This document shows positions 25,496 through 34,426 of a stretch of DNA of 64,000 bases, piece by piece. Under the pieces are notes generated by a model. It was not told the origin of the DNA and made no database searches. It saw only the letters and a program-made list of their open reading frames with translations. The position numbers and the translations under genes were made by a program. Source of the stretch: Streptomyces cyaneogriseus subsp. noncyanogenus (GTDB lineage: Bacteria > Actinomycetota > Actinomycetes > Streptomycetales > Streptomycetaceae); contig NZ_CP010849.1 of the NCBI RefSeq assembly GCF_000931445.1, forward strand, positions 7,006,001-7,070,000. The letters run 5' to 3'. The stretch's first letter is position 1; each line of letters opens with the position of its first letter.

Positions 25496-26437
25496 ATGCC
25501 GGCACCGACCACCCCACGCCCGGAGGGCATCCACCTGGGCATCACACCCACCTGCTGGACCAACGACGACTTCCCGCTCATCGGCAAGGACATCCCCATG
25601 GAGCAGTGCCTCAGCGAGATCGCGCTCGCCGGCTTCGAGGGATGCAGCATCGGCCACACGTTCACCACCGACGTCGACGCGCTGATCGCGGCGATGCACC
25701 TGCGCGGTCTCAGCGTCAGCGAACCGTGGGTGAGCACCTACTTCACCGTGCCGGACGGCTCCGCGCGCACCGCCCGCGACCTGCTGAGGGTGCTGGAGTT
25801 CCTGGAGCAGTTCAACACGGGCGACCCCCCGGTCCCGACCCGCACCATCGGTGTCGCCGAGTTCGGCCGCTCCGTCCACCTCCAGGCGCTCAGCCTGCGC
25901 GGCAACAAGCCGGAGTTCACCGACGGGCAGTGGGCCGACCTGTGCGAGGGACTGAACAAGATCGGCGAGATCACCGCGAGCCAGGGCTTCAGCCTCGCCT
26001 ACCACCCCCACATGGGCACCGGCGTCCAGACCGAGCAGGACGTCGACCGGCTCATGCGGGGCACCGACCCCCGCCACGTCCACCTCCTGCCGGACACCGG
26101 CCACCTCACCTGGGCGGGGGCCGACCCGGCGCAGATCATCGACCGCCACCGCGACCGCGTCGCGCACGTCCACCTGAAGAACGTCCGCGGCGGCGTCCGC
26201 GCGGACCGCACCCTGGCCGACGGCAGCTTCCGCGAGTACATCGAGGCGGGCATCTTCACCGTGCCGGGCGACAGCGACGGGGACGTCGACTTCGACACCG
26301 TGCTCAAGACCCTGCGCCCCGGGGAGTCCTACCGCGGCTGGCTGGTGGTGGAGGCCGAGCAGGACCCGCGGAGCGGATATCCGCCGCTGTACTACGCCCG
26401 GACCGCCCACACCTACCTGACCCGGGCCCTGGGCTGA
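25496..26437 (+). CDS. TIM-barrel sugar isomerase/epimerase-like protein
   Basis: A 313-residue xylose-isomerase-like TIM barrel, closest in pattern to IolE (2-keto-myo-inositol dehydratase) and sugar-phosphate isomerase/epimerase proteins. It opens HLGITPTCWTNDDFPLIGKD, and likely metal ligands sit in FSLAYHPHMGTG, HLLPDTGHLTWAG, VAHVHLKN and GWLVVEAEQD. It should isomerise, epimerise or dehydrate a keto-sugar, which suits a position after the pyranose-oxidase-like gene (23 bases upstream). C-glycoside deglycosidase alpha subunits share this fold, but no small beta-subunit gene is present here. It is followed after 59 bases by the AUDH-like gene. The ATG at 25496 is the only sensible start. 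Confidence 0.8.
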   Translation: MPAPTTPRPEGIHLGITPTCWTNDDFPLIGKDIPMEQCLSEIALAGFEGCSIGHTFTTDVDALIAAMHLRGLSVSEPWVSTYFTVPDGSARTARDLLRVLEFLEQFNTGDPPVPTRTIGVAEFGRSVHLQALSLRGNKPEFTDGQWADLCEGLNKIGEITASQGFSLAYHPHMGTGVQTEQDVDRLMRGTDPRHVHLLPDTGHLTWAGADPAQIIDRHRDRVAHVHLKNVRGGVRADRTLADGSFREYIEAGIFTVPGDSDGDVDFDTVLKTLRPGESYRGWLVVEAEQDPRSGYPPLYYARTAHTYLTRALG

Positions 26438-26496
26438 CCGGCCCGGAGCCGCCCGCCACCCCTCCCACCCCGCATCTCTCACCGGAAGGCACTCCC

Positions 26497-27756
26497 ATGG
26501 GCGCGAGCACCCCCCTGAACATCCGCATCCCCCGCTTCACCCGTGAGGTCCTCCAGGACGACCTCACCGAGGGCTACTGGCTGGAGGCCCCCGACATCGA
26601 CGGCGACACCCGCCCCGACCTGGTCGGCCACGGCATGTACCTCGGCGAGATCTACTGGTACCAGAACCCCGGCTGGCAGCGGCGTCTGGTCGCCGACGGC
26701 ATCCACATGCCGATCGGCGCCCACTTCGGCGACATCTCCGGCAACGGCCACCCCGACCTCGTGGTCTGCTACGAGCTGTACGGGCCGGGTGGCCGCATCG
26801 ACGACCCCGACCTCCAGGGCGGGAAGATCGACTGGATCGAGAACCCCGGCACCTTCGACTCCGGCACACGCTGGAGGCGCCACTACATCGGGCGCGAGAT
26901 CGCCATGCACCGGCTGCGCCTGGGCCACTTCACCCAGACCCGCAAACCCGAACTGATGGCCCTGCCGACCGTGGGGGCCCGGCACGTCCACGCCCTGGTC
27001 CGCGTCATGCTGTTCCGTCCCGGCGACGACGTACGCAAACCCTGGGACGAACACGTCGTCGACGACAGCCACTTCCGCATGATCCACGGAGCGGAGATCC
27101 AGAAGAACCCGCTGCCCGGCCACGACCACCTGGACTCGGTCCTGCTCGCCTCCGAGGAAGGAGTGACCTGGCTCCACTACGACGAGCGCGAGCGGCGGTT
27201 CACCACCACACACATCGGCAGCGGCGAACACGAACGGTTCGAACAGACGAAGTTCAAGGGCAGCGGCGACGTCGGCGCCGGACGCATCGGCGACGACCCG
27301 CACGCCTACGTCGTGGCCACCGAACCCTTCCACGGCAACACCGTCGCCGCCTACGTCAAGGAGCAGCCCGGCACCCCGGTGACCGAGGCGACCTGGCGCC
27401 GGATCGTGCTGGACGTCTTCGGCGACCCCAACGAACTCGGCGAGGGCCCGAGCCACCAGATCGTCTGCGCGGACTTCGACGGCGACGGCGACGACGAGTT
27501 CCTGGTCGCCCTGCGCGGGCCCTACCCCTGGCAGGGCGTCTTCTACTACAAGGCCCTCGACATCGCCGCGGGCGTGTTCACCAAGTGGCGGGTCTCCTCC
27601 GACAGCGCCGCGCGGATCGCCCTCGGCGACTTCAACGGCGACGGACGGCTCGACTTCGCCACCATCGCCTACAAGGTCGACAAGTACTTCCTCGCCGACA
27701 ACGCCAAACTCTGCCTGTTCCGCAACGACATCGCCGAAGCCGCCGGACGGCCATGA
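26497..27756 (+). CDS. FG-GAP propeller protein resembling aldos-2-ulose dehydratase
   Basis: A 419-residue beta-propeller with repeated FG-GAP/VCBS calcium loops (APDIDGDTRPD, CADFDGDGDDEFLVAL, ALGDFNGDGRLDFATI). The blade signatures (GYWLEAPD, GGKIDWIENPG, MHRLRLGHFTQTR, EPFHGNTVAAYVKE, VLDVFGDPNEL) resemble, from memory, the N-terminal propeller of fungal aldos-2-ulose dehydratase. That enzyme dehydrates glucosone and 1,5-anhydrofructose; it is about twice as long and also carries cupin domains that are absent here. Because the neighbour is pyranose-2-oxidase-like, whose product would be such an aldosulose, dehydration of that product is a strong inference. GGAAGG supports the ATG at 26497. 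Its TGA overlaps the start of the NACHT gene. There is no signal peptide. Confidence 0.75.
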   Translation: MGASTPLNIRIPRFTREVLQDDLTEGYWLEAPDIDGDTRPDLVGHGMYLGEIYWYQNPGWQRRLVADGIHMPIGAHFGDISGNGHPDLVVCYELYGPGGRIDDPDLQGGKIDWIENPGTFDSGTRWRRHYIGREIAMHRLRLGHFTQTRKPELMALPTVGARHVHALVRVMLFRPGDDVRKPWDEHVVDDSHFRMIHGAEIQKNPLPGHDHLDSVLLASEEGVTWLHYDERERRFTTTHIGSGEHERFEQTKFKGSGDVGAGRIGDDPHAYVVATEPFHGNTVAAYVKEQPGTPVTEATWRRIVLDVFGDPNELGEGPSHQIVCADFDGDGDDEFLVALRGPYPWQGVFYYKALDIAAGVFTKWRVSSDSAARIALGDFNGDGRLDFATIAYKVDKYFLADNAKLCLFRNDIAEAAGRP

Positions 27757-30749
27757 GGCGCGGCAGAGCGTGGTGGCCCTGGGCGATCGGAGCGGCCGGC
27801 ATCGCCGTGGTCGTCACGGTGGTGGTCATCGTGATCGACGCGGGCGCCCAGGCGGCCGCGACCTCCCTGAGCGTCCTGCTCTCGGCCACCGCCGGCCTGC
27901 TGAGCTGGTCCTGGCACCGGTCGCGGCCCGCCGCGCCGGCCACCCGCGCGGAGCTGGACCAGGCCGCCGAGGCGCTCGCCGCGATGGTGCGCCGCCAGTG
28001 GACGGAGGAGGCCGCCGCGCAGGGCCTGCTGGACCCGCACCCGCTGGCCGTGCGCTGGCGCAGCGGCCAGGCCGAGGCCGGCGACCATGTGCGGATCGTA
28101 ATAACTTCGTATAGCATACATTATACGAAGTTATACGACGACAAGTACTTCCTCGCCGACAACGCCAAACTCTGCCTCGTATAACTTCGTATAATGTATG
28201 CTATACGAAGTTATTACGCGGAGCTGGACCAGGCCGCCGAGGCGCTCGCCGCGATGGTGCGCCGCCAGTGGACGGAGGAGGCCGCCGCGCAGGGCCTGCT
28301 GGACCCGCACCCGCTGGCCGTGCGCTGGCGCAGCGGCCAGGCCGAGGCCGGCGACCATGTGCGGATGGTCGGCCGCACCATGGCCGGCCGCAGCGACGAC
28401 ATCCACGCCTTCGCCACGGCCTTCCGCGCCCTGCCGCACCGGCGGCTGGTCATCCTCGGCGAACCCGGAGCCGGCAAGACGACCCTGGCCACCCTGCTCG
28501 TGCGGGAACTCCTGCGCGCCCCGGAGCCCGGGGAGCCGGTCCCGGTGCTGCTGGACCTGGCACCGTGGAACCCCCGCAAGGAGCCGCTGCCGGAGTGGAT
28601 GGCACGCCGCATCCACGAGGACTACCCGGCACTGCGCAACCACGAGACCTACGGCCGGGACGCCGCCCGCAAACTGGTCGCCGAGGGCCGCGTCCTGCCC
28701 GTCCTGGACGGCCTCGACGAACTCCCCGCCGACCTGCGGCCCAGCGCGCTGACCGCCGTCAACCACGCCATCGCCCTGCACGAGCCGCTCGTCCTCACCT
28801 CCCGCCGGGCCGAGTACCACCGGCTGGTCGAAGAGACCGACGTGATCACCGCCGCCGCCGTCGTCGTTGCCGAACCGGTGGAAGCGGCGGACGTGGCGGA
28901 CTACCTGCGCAGCGCCGTCCCGCCCCGGCGCATCGCCGCGTGGCAGCCGGTCCTCGACGCCCTCACGCGCCGCCCCGACAGCGCCGTCGCCCAGGCCCTG
29001 TCGGTGCCGCTGAACGTCTGGCTCGCCCGCATCGTGTACTCCTCCCCGGGCACCGACCCCACCGAGCTGGTCCACGGCACCGACGCGGACGGCCTGCGGT
29101 GCCAACTCCTCGACGCGCTGGTCCCCGCGGTCTTCTCCGCGGAAGCGACCGCGTCGGACCCCTCGGCCCCCGACGCCCGCCGCACCGCCGCCTCCCGCTG
29201 GAACCCCGACGAGGCCCGGACGGCACTGGGCTTCCTCGCCCGTCACATCGCACGCCAGGGCACCGACGACATCGCCTGGTGGGAACTGCACCGGGCGCTG
29301 CGCCCGAACCCGGCCGGGCCGCTGTCCGGACCGGTGGCCGGAGCGATGGTCGGACTGGGCGCGGGGGGCATGGCGGGGGAGTACTACCACTGGGTGCTCG
29401 CACCGCTCCCGCGGCTGGTCTGCTTCCTGACCGTCACGCTCGCCACGGCCGTCGCGGCCACGGTGGTGACCCGGCTCGCCTGGGTGGCCGACCGGAGGAC
29501 ACCGGCGGGGACGCCGCACGAGCCCCTGCCGCACGGTCACCCGCGCGGCCGGTGGCACGGCGTCGTGGAGTCGGCCCGCCGGCTGGGCACCGGATGCCTC
29601 GTCGTCCTGCCGCTCTCCCTCGCGGTGGGGGCGGTGACCGAGCACTGGGCGCGGGCGGTCGACCCCGCGGAGGAGGAACTGGAGATCGGGGTGGTGCCGT
29701 ACACCGGGGTCCGGGCGGGAGCCGCCTGGGTCCTGTTCATGGCGCTGCTGGCCCTGGCCGTGCTCGGTGTCTCACTGCTGCGCCGGCGGGCCCGGGGGCA
29801 GCCGCACGACGCGGCCGGCCGCGTGGCCCGGCTGCGCAGGGTCCTCGCGTTCGTCCTGCTCTACTGGCTGGGCGCCGGACTCGCCGGGGCTCTGTCGTAC
29901 CTGTCCGTCCGGCAGGCGGCCGGACGGTCCGTCACGGACGTCTCGTTCATCGACCCGCTCGGGGACCTGGGCCTCGTCGGCCAGGACGCGACGTACCACT
30001 CCTGCATCTTCCTGCTGATCGTCGGCATCATGGCGGGACTGGACCCGACCGTCGGCTCCTCCCGTCCGGCCCGGCTGGACTTCCGGGCCCCGAGGCGACT
30101 GCTGTGGACCATGCTCCCCGCGTGCCTGGGCCGGGGGATGCTGCTGGGCATCGGCCTGGGGGTCTCGCTGTCCTTCGTGGAACCGTGGAGCGCCCATCTG
30201 CCCTGGTGGGAGAGGTTCACCACGACCGGCGCCCTCGGGGTCTTCTTCGGTGTCCTGTTCGGGGCCGGGCTGGCGATCCTGCGCTGGGCCCATGTTCCCG
30301 CCGCCCTGGAACAGGAGACTCCGCGGTCCACCCTGGAGGGCGACCGCACCGTCGCCGCCGCGCTCATGGTGTTCGCGCTGGTGCCCCTCCTGGCCAAATG
30401 GATCATCACGGTCCAGGCGGACCTGGCCGAGAGCGACGAACCGGGCGTGCAGGTCCTCGCCTACTCGCTGCTGACCCCGGAAGCCAACCTGTCCGTAGGG
30501 CTCGCCGCCGGACTGCTGGCCGTCTCGAGCACCGCCTACTTCGCCTACCGGGAGACCAGCCTGCGGCTCGCCGCGGCCCGGCGGCTGCCGCGCCACCCGG
30601 TGGCGTTCATGGAGGACGCCCGGCTGCTCCACGTGCTCCGGCAGGTCGGTCCCGTCTACCAGTTCTGTCACGCCGAGTTCAAGGACCGCCTGGTCAGCGG
30701 GGTCACCGCCCCGGACGACCCGGCGCGGCCCGGGGCGGCCCGGGTGTGA
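27753..30749 (+). CDS. Membrane NACHT-domain NTPase, artificially interrupted
   Basis: After repair the product is about 908 residues. An N-terminal membrane hairpin (GAAGIAVVVTVVVIVIDAG and a following hydrophobic stretch) leads to a NACHT/STAND NTPase with Walker A GEPGAGKTTLATLLV and Walker B VLPVLDGLDELP. The C-terminal half has about eight hydrophobic segments. NACHT proteins act as regulated NTPase switches, and several bacterial ones are anti-phage. The ATG overlaps the TGA of the AUDH-like gene (ATGA), so translation is coupled. Two linkers, a 38-bp copy of 27678-27715 and a 148-bp false repeat split the gene into 27753-28184 and 28194-30749; deleting 270 bp restores the frame. No specific sensor or effector motif is recognised. 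Confidence 0.85.
28097..28138 (-). other. 454 paired-end linker, reverse (artifact)
   Basis: A perfect reverse-complement linker, followed by a 38-base direct copy of 27678-27715 (28139-28176) that comes from the preceding AUDH-like gene. It interrupts the NACHT frame. Confidence 0.93.
28177..28218 (+). other. 454 paired-end linker with loxP (artifact)
   Basis: A forward linker. The sequence from 28218 to 28366 repeats 27948-28096 essentially without change. Excising 28097-28366 restores the NACHT gene. Confidence 0.93.
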
Positions 30750-30824
30750 CCGCCCCCGCGCCGGACCCGCGATCCGCCGATCCGCCGCCGGGGCGCCGCC
30801 TCGCCACCGCGGACGGCCGCCGCG

Positions 30825-32702
30825 TCAGCGGTACGGCTCCTGTCCGGCCGCCTCCGCGCAACGCTGGGCGCACACCACGTCCACGACCGCCGCGGCCGTG
30901 TGGGCCCGCTGGATCTCGCCGCCGAAGGCGCCGCTGCGCAGCAGGGGCCAGCTCTCGGAGAAACGGGCCTGCACCCGTGTGGCGACGCGGAGCCGCCCCT
31001 CGCCGTCCCAGCGGTCCGCCAGCGTGAACTCGCCCAGCGCCACCGGGGCCTGCGACAGATCGGCCTGGAGGAGCGCGGTGACGTACTCGAAGGTGTCGAA
31101 CGCGTCGGAGAACACCCGGTCGCCGTCGGCGGCCGGTTCGGCCAGCACACCCCGCAGCCGCCGGCGCAGCCAGGTGCTGTGCGCCACCTGGACCAGGGGC
31201 GGCGGATACGGCTCGTCCAGGAGCGCGTTGACGAGTCGGCCCTCGCCCAGGACGGTCCCGGTCCGCAGGGCCAGTACGGCGGGCTCGGGCTCGGCGGCGG
31301 CCCGGCGGGAGCCCGGCCGGGGGGCACCGGGCGCTGCCAGGACCGGCTCCAGCAGCAGCCGGCCCAGCAGCTCGTCCCGGCCGGCCAGGACCGCGGCGGT
31401 GCCGGCGGCGGACAGGGCGAGCAGGGCGGGGTAGAGGTGGGGCTCACCGCCGGGCCGCTCGCCCGCGCCGTACCGCCGTACGTTCAGCAGCCGTTGCACC
31501 GCGCGCACCCACACCCGGGTGTGCGCCCCGCCCTCGTCGTGGAACGCCCCCACGCTCAGCAGGTGCAGCAGCGTGTCGCAGTCCCGCTCGTACCGCTCCA
31601 GCCGCTCCCGGTACGCCCGCGGCGCGCTGGAGGCCGGCTCACCGGGCGGGTACCGGTCGCCGTCCGAGAGGCGTTCCACCACCCGCACCGCCTCGCCGTC
31701 CACCAGCTCGTGCAGTTCGATGCGGCGCACCGGGTCGGGCAGCGCCCGCTTGAGGCGGGCCACGGACAGCTCACGGGTCGGGGCGGGCTCCGTCAGGTGT
31801 TCCAGGGCCTCGACACGGGCCAGCAGACCGGGGAAGAACTCCTGGGCGCTCAATCCCCGGATCACCACCGCGCCGTGCCGGGCCACGAGTTCGGCGGCCC
31901 GGCCCCGCGGACCGAGGGGCGCGCACCAGAACACGGGATAACGACGCGTGGTGCGGCGTTCGAAGCAGGAGACCAGCGCGTGGTCCCACTGGGCGGACCA
32001 GCCGCAGACGATCAGCCCGTACTCGTCCAGCACCTGATCCACCAGCCCGGCCCAGGCGGCCGGGTACTCCTCCAGCTCGCGCTCGGTGTTGCGGGCCTCC
32101 AGGTCGGTCAGGTCGCCGTGCAGTTTGACGACCGTGGCGCGGGCGTGCGCCAGCGGCGTCATCCCGAGGAGACCGGCGGGACCGTGGACGACCTGCGGCT
32201 GCACCCCCGCCGCCTCCAGCGCCTGCTCGAGGAGACGGTCGAAGTTGGTGGTCAGCACCACGCGTATCCACCCGCGCGCCACCAGCCGGGCCACCGCCCG
32301 GTGCGCCGCCCCCGGCCGCTTGAGCCCCTCCCGCCGGTCCGTCTCGCCGGGCCCGCCGGGCTCGAAGTAGCCCCGCAGCAGCTTGTGCCGGGCGGCGGGG
32401 GTGTCACCCAGCGCCTCCAGCAGGGCGGAGTAGCCGAGCGGTCCGCCGTCCCCGTGGCGGGCCCACCAGGACTCCGGATCGGCGGCGGCGAGTTCCTCGT
32501 CCGCGCCGCGCGCGACGGCGGCCCGGCGCACCAGGTCCGCGACGATCTCCCACCCCGTGGGCACCCCGGCGTCCCGTGACATGCCCGCACCGAGCAGCAG
32601 CGCGTACACCCCGGGCCCGGCCTGGACGCCCATGGCCAGCGAGACCACGGGATCGATCCCGCGCACGGCCGCCGCCGCACCCGGCCTGTCGTGGTCCGTC
32701 AT
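30825..32702 (-). CDS. SIR2-like domain protein, putative NADase
   Basis: A 625-residue protein. Residues 20-270 form a SIR2-like domain with VYALLLGAGMSRDAGVPTGW (NAD-binding GAGxS), VVLTTNFDRLLEQAL (TNFD motif) and ATVVKLHGDL (catalytic His), then GLIVCGWSAQWDHAL. SIR2 domains in bacterial defence proteins usually cleave NAD+. The C-terminal 350 residues are predicted helical and carry no domain I can name. No partner such as an Argonaute or HerA is adjacent. It is convergent with the NACHT gene, with 75 bases between stops. The ATG at 32702 follows a weak GTGAAAG. An anti-phage role is inference from the family and neighbour. Confidence 0.8.
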   Translation of the reverse strand: MTDHDRPGAAAAVRGIDPVVSLAMGVQAGPGVYALLLGAGMSRDAGVPTGWEIVADLVRRAAVARGADEELAAADPESWWARHGDGGPLGYSALLEALGDTPAARHKLLRGYFEPGGPGETDRREGLKRPGAAHRAVARLVARGWIRVVLTTNFDRLLEQALEAAGVQPQVVHGPAGLLGMTPLAHARATVVKLHGDLTDLEARNTERELEEYPAAWAGLVDQVLDEYGLIVCGWSAQWDHALVSCFERRTTRRYPVFWCAPLGPRGRAAELVARHGAVVIRGLSAQEFFPGLLARVEALEHLTEPAPTRELSVARLKRALPDPVRRIELHELVDGEAVRVVERLSDGDRYPPGEPASSAPRAYRERLERYERDCDTLLHLLSVGAFHDEGGAHTRVWVRAVQRLLNVRRYGAGERPGGEPHLYPALLALSAAGTAAVLAGRDELLGRLLLEPVLAAPGAPRPGSRRAAAEPEPAVLALRTGTVLGEGRLVNALLDEPYPPPLVQVAHSTWLRRRLRGVLAEPAADGDRVFSDAFDTFEYVTALLQADLSQAPVALGEFTLADRWDGEGRLRVATRVQARFSESWPLLRSGAFGGEIQRAHTAAAVVDVVCAQRCAEAAGQEPYR

Positions 32703-33077
32703 GCTTTCACTGTGCGTCGGCGGCCCGGGGCCCGCCTCCCGGGCGCGCGGGGGGCGCCGCCGCCTGCCCCGGCGTACGGCCGCGGGCCCTCGCGGACCCG
32801 GCACCGCCGCCACCGGCCCGGCGGCTGCCCGCCCCGGCGCTCGACGGCCCCGGGCAGGACCGGAGGGCCTGATCAGGGCCGCCGCCAGGACGGTGGCCGG
32901 CGGTCGGCAGGGGAGCGGTCGGGGCTCCCCTCGGCGGGGCGGCGGACACCCGCCGGTCTTCCCCGGGCCTCGGCCCGCGACCACCGCCGGTCCGGCCGCG
33001 AACCGGGCGTGGCCGCGTTGCGGCATACGGCGGCGGCCGGGCCGCGTGCCGCGGCGGGCGAGGTTACCGTTCGGCCC
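32703..33077. other. Divergent intergenic region
   Basis: A very GC-rich gap between the SIR2 gene and the MFS gene. No frame is coding-like, and no clear promoter or palindrome was identified. It may mark the left edge of the PKS/NRPS cluster. Confidence 0.4.
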
Positions 33078-34286
33078 ATGGACGGTCACCTTCGAGGCTG
33101 GCGCCCGTGCCTGCTCGGCGGAGCGGTGTTCGCCGTATGCATGGCCGGCACCACCCTGCCGACTCCCCTGTACGGGCTCTACCAGGAGAAGTTCGGTTTC
33201 TCCGAGCTCACGGTGACCGTCGTCTACGCCGTCTACGCCGTCGGGGTCATCGGAATGCTGCTGCTGGCCGGCGACGCCTCGGACGTCGTGGGCAGGCGAC
33301 CGGTGCTGTGGTGGGGCCTGGGCTTCGCGGCCGCGAGCGCCGTCTGCTTCCTCTGCGCCACCGCGCTGGGCTGGCTGTACGCGGGGCGGCTGCTGTCGGG
33401 CCTGTCCGCCGGCCTGTTCACCGGGGCGGCCACGGCGTACGTGATGGAGTCGGCCCCGCCCGGGGGCGCCTCGCGGGCCACCTTCGTGGCGACCGCCGCC
33501 AACATGGGCGGGCTGGGCTGCGGCCCGCTGCTCGCCGGGGTGCTCGCACAGTACGCCGACCGGCCCCTGTACCTTCCGTTCGGCGTGCATCTCGTCCTCG
33601 TGGCCTGCTCCGCGCTGGTCCTGCTGGGGCTCGCGGAGACCGTGCCGCGGCGGCGGCCGCTGAGCGCGGTACGGCCACGGCGCCCCGGTCTGCCTCCGCG
33701 GGTGCGGGCGGTCTTCGGCCCGGCGGCGACCGCCTCCTTCGTCGGCTTCGCCCTGTTCGGGGTCTTCACGTCGGTCAGCCCGTCCTTCCTCGCCCAGTCC
33801 CTGGACGTGCACAACCGCGCGGTGAGCGGACTGGTCGTCGCGCTGGCGTTCTTCGCCTCGACCGCCGGGCAACTGGCCGTGGGCCGGGTCGGCGTGAGCC
33901 GTTCGCTGCCCCTGGGCTGCGCCGCGCTCCTGGCCGGTCTCGCGCTGCTGGCGGGCGCGCTGTGGTGGGAGCTGCTGCCGCTGGTGGTGCTCAGCGCGAT
34001 CGTCGGCGGGTGCGGGCAGGGGCTGGCGTTCCGCGGGGCGGTGTCGGCGGTGGCCGAGGCATCCTCGGCGGACCGGCGCGCGGCCGTGATCTCGGCGCTG
34101 TTCGTGGTCGCCTACACGGGCATCTCCCTGCCGGTCATCGGCGTGGGGCTGCTGGCGGGGCCGATCGGCCTGGAGGGCGCCGGGCTCGTGTTCATCGCGT
34201 GCATGGCCCTGCTGGTGTCGGCCGCGGGGGTCTACCTGCTCCGACGGCGGCCGGTCCCGGCGACGGAGGCCGGTGGAGGGCGCTAG
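33078..34286 (+). CDS. MFS transporter, probable drug exporter
   Basis: A 402-residue major-facilitator protein with about 12 membrane segments. It opens with LLGGAVFAVCMAGTTLPTPL. The loop 2-3 motif reads LLAGDASDVVGRRPVLWWGL, matching the family pattern GxxxDrxGRRP, followed by YAGRLLSGLSAGLFTGAATA. A basic loop (VPRRRPLSAVRPRRPGLPPR) separates the two halves. It most likely exports a small molecule. Its position, same-strand and upstream of the esterase and the PKS, suggests efflux or self-resistance for the cluster product. The ribosome site before the ATG at 33078 is weak. Confidence 0.85.
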   Translation: MDGHLRGWRPCLLGGAVFAVCMAGTTLPTPLYGLYQEKFGFSELTVTVVYAVYAVGVIGMLLLAGDASDVVGRRPVLWWGLGFAAASAVCFLCATALGWLYAGRLLSGLSAGLFTGAATAYVMESAPPGGASRATFVATAANMGGLGCGPLLAGVLAQYADRPLYLPFGVHLVLVACSALVLLGLAETVPRRRPLSAVRPRRPGLPPRVRAVFGPAATASFVGFALFGVFTSVSPSFLAQSLDVHNRAVSGLVVALAFFASTAGQLAVGRVGVSRSLPLGCAALLAGLALLAGALWWELLPLVVLSAIVGGCGQGLAFRGAVSAVAEASSADRRAAVISALFVVAYTGISLPVIGVGLLAGPIGLEGAGLVFIACMALLVSAAGVYLLRRRPVPATEAGGGR

Positions 34287-34426
34287 GCGTGCTGTTCGGA
34301 ACTCGGAAAGGGGGAAACGCCGCCCGGCCGGACGGACATGCCGTGCCGGGCCGGGGTCCGCGTCCGTTCAGGTCGCGTTCGGCGCACGGCGCGCCGGGAC
34401 CGGTGAGCCCGAGGAAGGCTGTCGTC

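Noticed and set aside
25496..26437. C-glycoside deglycosidase alpha subunit as the firm call
   Set aside because: The fold and the neighbouring oxidase fit, but no small beta-subunit gene is present and the next gene is AUDH-like, so it was left as an alternative.
17177..28218. Seven loxP sites as a native Cre/lox-like recombination system
   Set aside because: Each loxP sits in an identical 42-base unit equal to the 454 paired-end linker, each is next to a duplicated or inverted piece of nearby sequence, and no recombinase gene is present. Library contamination explains every feature.
30825..33872. Start of the SIR2 gene at 33872
   Set aside because: The extra 390 codons are Arg/Pro/Gly-rich without coding character and overlap the MFS gene; the domain begins just after the ATG at 32702.
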